Positions 5,636 through 6,636 of a stretch of DNA of 6,636 bases are shown piece after piece. The notes under the pieces are model-generated. The model was given only the letters and a program-made list of their open reading frames with translations, did not search any database and was not told the DNA's origin. This DNA is from Candidatus Bipolaricaulota bacterium. GTDB lineage: Bacteria; Bipolaricaulota; Bipolaricaulia; UBA7950; UBA9294. Numbering within the stretch: position 1 is the stretch's first letter; every line of letters starts with the position of its first letter. The DNA is taken from positions 744,554-751,189 of the forward strand of contig CP070725.1 in the NCBI GenBank assembly GCA_020350845.1, given 5' to 3'. Position numbers and translations under genes: made by a program.

Positions 5636-6636
5636 GTGCCCACGACCGGAATCGATCCCGCCGAAGAGGCCTCCGGCACGGTGCCCCGCGGCGGGGCCGG
5701 CCGGCGCGCTGCGGTCCCTCTGTCGATCGGCTCGATCGCGATCATGATGGCGGGGGGAGTGATGGGCCTTCTCGTCCAGCTCTACCTCCGGGAGTTGGGG
5801 GCAGCGCCGATCATCATCAGTCTCTCCACGAGCCTCGGCGCCGCGGGTCTGCTGATCGGGAGCGTCGCGTGGGGCGCCGCGAGCGACCGCATCCACCGCA
5901 AACCGCTTCTGTTCGCCACGGCTGCCGGCGTGGCCGTGACCGTCGGCGTGCTCGCGTTCCTTCCGTCGGCAGGGGTCGTGCTTCCCGTCTCGCTACTGCG
6001 GGAGTTCGTGCGGACCGGCTTCGTCGCGATGACGATGGCTCTCGTCTCCGCGGCGAGTGTCACCGCGCGACGTGGCCGCAACCTCTCCTATCTCAGCGCC
6101 TCGCGATCGCTCGGTTTCGGCCTCGGGGCGGCAGTCGGCGGCTTCGTCCTCGAGGCGCTCGGCTTCCGCTGGAGCTACGTCGTCCTCCTCGTGCTCCCCA
6201 CGACAGCGGTCCTGTCGATGGTCTTCCTTCCCTCGGAGCCGGTCGCCCGATTGCGCGATCGGACGGTGGCGTGGCGCCTCGCGGCACGGGCCGGCCTCAC
6301 CGATCTGTACATCGGGACGATCCTTCGCCAGATGGCGATCCACGGCACCTTCTCGCTGATCTTCGTCTACATGGCGAACCGCGGGATCTCCCCCGGACTG
6401 ATGGGGCTCCTCAGTTCGACCAACATGGCGACGCAGACGCTGGCGATGCTCTTCTTCGGACGGCTTGCCGACCGCATCGGACGCAGACGGATCTTCCTTC
6501 TCGGCTTCGCGCTCTCCGTCGCGGTTCCGCTTGCGTTCGCTCTTGCGTCCACTGCGTGGCAGATGGCCTTGGGGTATGTACTCCTCGGGCTTTCCTTCAG
6601 CTCGCTGTACATGGGTTCCACGGCGCACATCGGGGA
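5636..6636 (+). CDS. Major facilitator superfamily (MFS) transporter, 3'-truncated
   Basis: Integral inner-membrane carrier of the DHA1-like type, probably a proton-coupled efflux or uptake permease. The frame stays open to the window end: 333 residues are visible of the usual 400-450. Hydrophobic segments appear at about 28-51, 60-79, 91-110, 117-141, 157-174, 179-198, 226-246, 254-276, 285-304 and from 307 on. MFS motif A appears after TM2 (W79-G-A-A-S-D84-R-I-H-R88-K) and again after TM8 (F274-G-R-L-A-D279-R-I-G-R-R-R), marking the two six-helix halves. A central basic loop lies around 204-218. The start is uncertain: GTG 5636 gives a 27-residue hydrophilic tail before TM1, while in-frame ATG 5582 adds 18 residues. 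Neither has a Shine-Dalgarno site. GTG is preferred because a candidate promoter lies between the two. Substrate unknown; the neighbours do not define it. Confidence 0.9.
   Translation, partial: MPTTGIDPAEEASGTVPRGGAGRRAAVPLSIGSIAIMMAGGVMGLLVQLYLRELGAAPIIISLSTSLGAAGLLIGSVAWGAASDRIHRKPLLFATAAGVAVTVGVLAFLPSAGVVLPVSLLREFVRTGFVAMTMALVSAASVTARRGRNLSYLSASRSLGFGLGAAVGGFVLEALGFRWSYVVLLVLPTTAVLSMVFLPSEPVARLRDRTVAWRLAARAGLTDLYIGTILRQMAIHGTFSLIFVYMANRGISPGLMGLLSSTNMATQTLAMLFFGRLADRIGRRRIFLLGFALSVAVPLAFALASTAWQMALGYVLLGLSFSSLYMGSTAHIG

Noticed and set aside
5993..6628. Minus-strand open frame rich in E, R, H and D
   Set aside because: This is the mirror of the hydrophobic MFS gene. The charged composition is what the complement of membrane-segment codons gives.
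1..6636. Defence system, prophage, insertion sequence, CRISPR array, tRNA or rRNA
   Set aside because: I saw no transposase, integrase, nuclease-effector, regularly spaced repeats, tRNA cloverleaf or rRNA stretch. All the genes belong to housekeeping or transport families.

Overview
The window is a compact, GC-rich bacterial chromosome segment of 6636 bases. All six recognisable genes lie on the plus strand. Strong purine-rich Shine-Dalgarno sites, one clear TTGACG-N18-TAGGCT promoter and bias toward G/C at third codon positions fit a high-GC bacterium. The -10 form TAGGCT recalls actinobacterial-type promoters, but that placement is only a guess and no gene here fixes the taxon. I see no mobile element, tRNA, rRNA, CRISPR array or phage gene.

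Layout. Bases 3-1454 hold the C-terminal part of an S9-family (prolyl oligopeptidase/acylaminoacyl-peptidase type) serine peptidase whose 5' end lies outside the window. After 78 bases comes a complete M29-family metallo-aminopeptidase (1533-2642). A PPP-type (calcineurin-like) phosphoesterase follows at 2683-3459, close enough to be co-transcribed. At 3469-3498 a convincing sigma70-type promoter starts a new unit. It overlaps a perfect 9-bp inverted repeat and leads into a roughly 120-base leader containing a four-residue mini-ORF and a 7-bp hairpin. The leader precedes an SPL-like radical SAM protein (3629-4504). Bases 4505-4849 are non-coding but structured, with a G7 tract, a C8 tract, an 11-bp inverted repeat, a strong hairpin and short repeats. 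They precede a deoxynucleoside kinase (4850-5485) that closely resembles the animal dCK/dGK/TK2 family. The final gene, a 12-TM-type MFS transporter, begins at 5636 (or 5582) and runs off the 3' end.

How the genes fit together. The first two genes plausibly both serve peptide catabolism, with the S9 enzyme trimming oligopeptides and the M29 enzyme removing N-terminal residues. The kinase is a nucleoside-salvage enzyme. The phosphoesterase, radical SAM protein and transporter have recognisable families but unknown substrates, and I see no sequence evidence that the six genes form one pathway.

I do not find an obvious new multi-gene system. The most distinctive items are the eukaryote-like deoxynucleoside kinase with dCK/dGK-type specificity residues, the promoter, palindrome and leader arrangement upstream of the radical SAM gene, and the structured 345-base non-coding region before the kinase.
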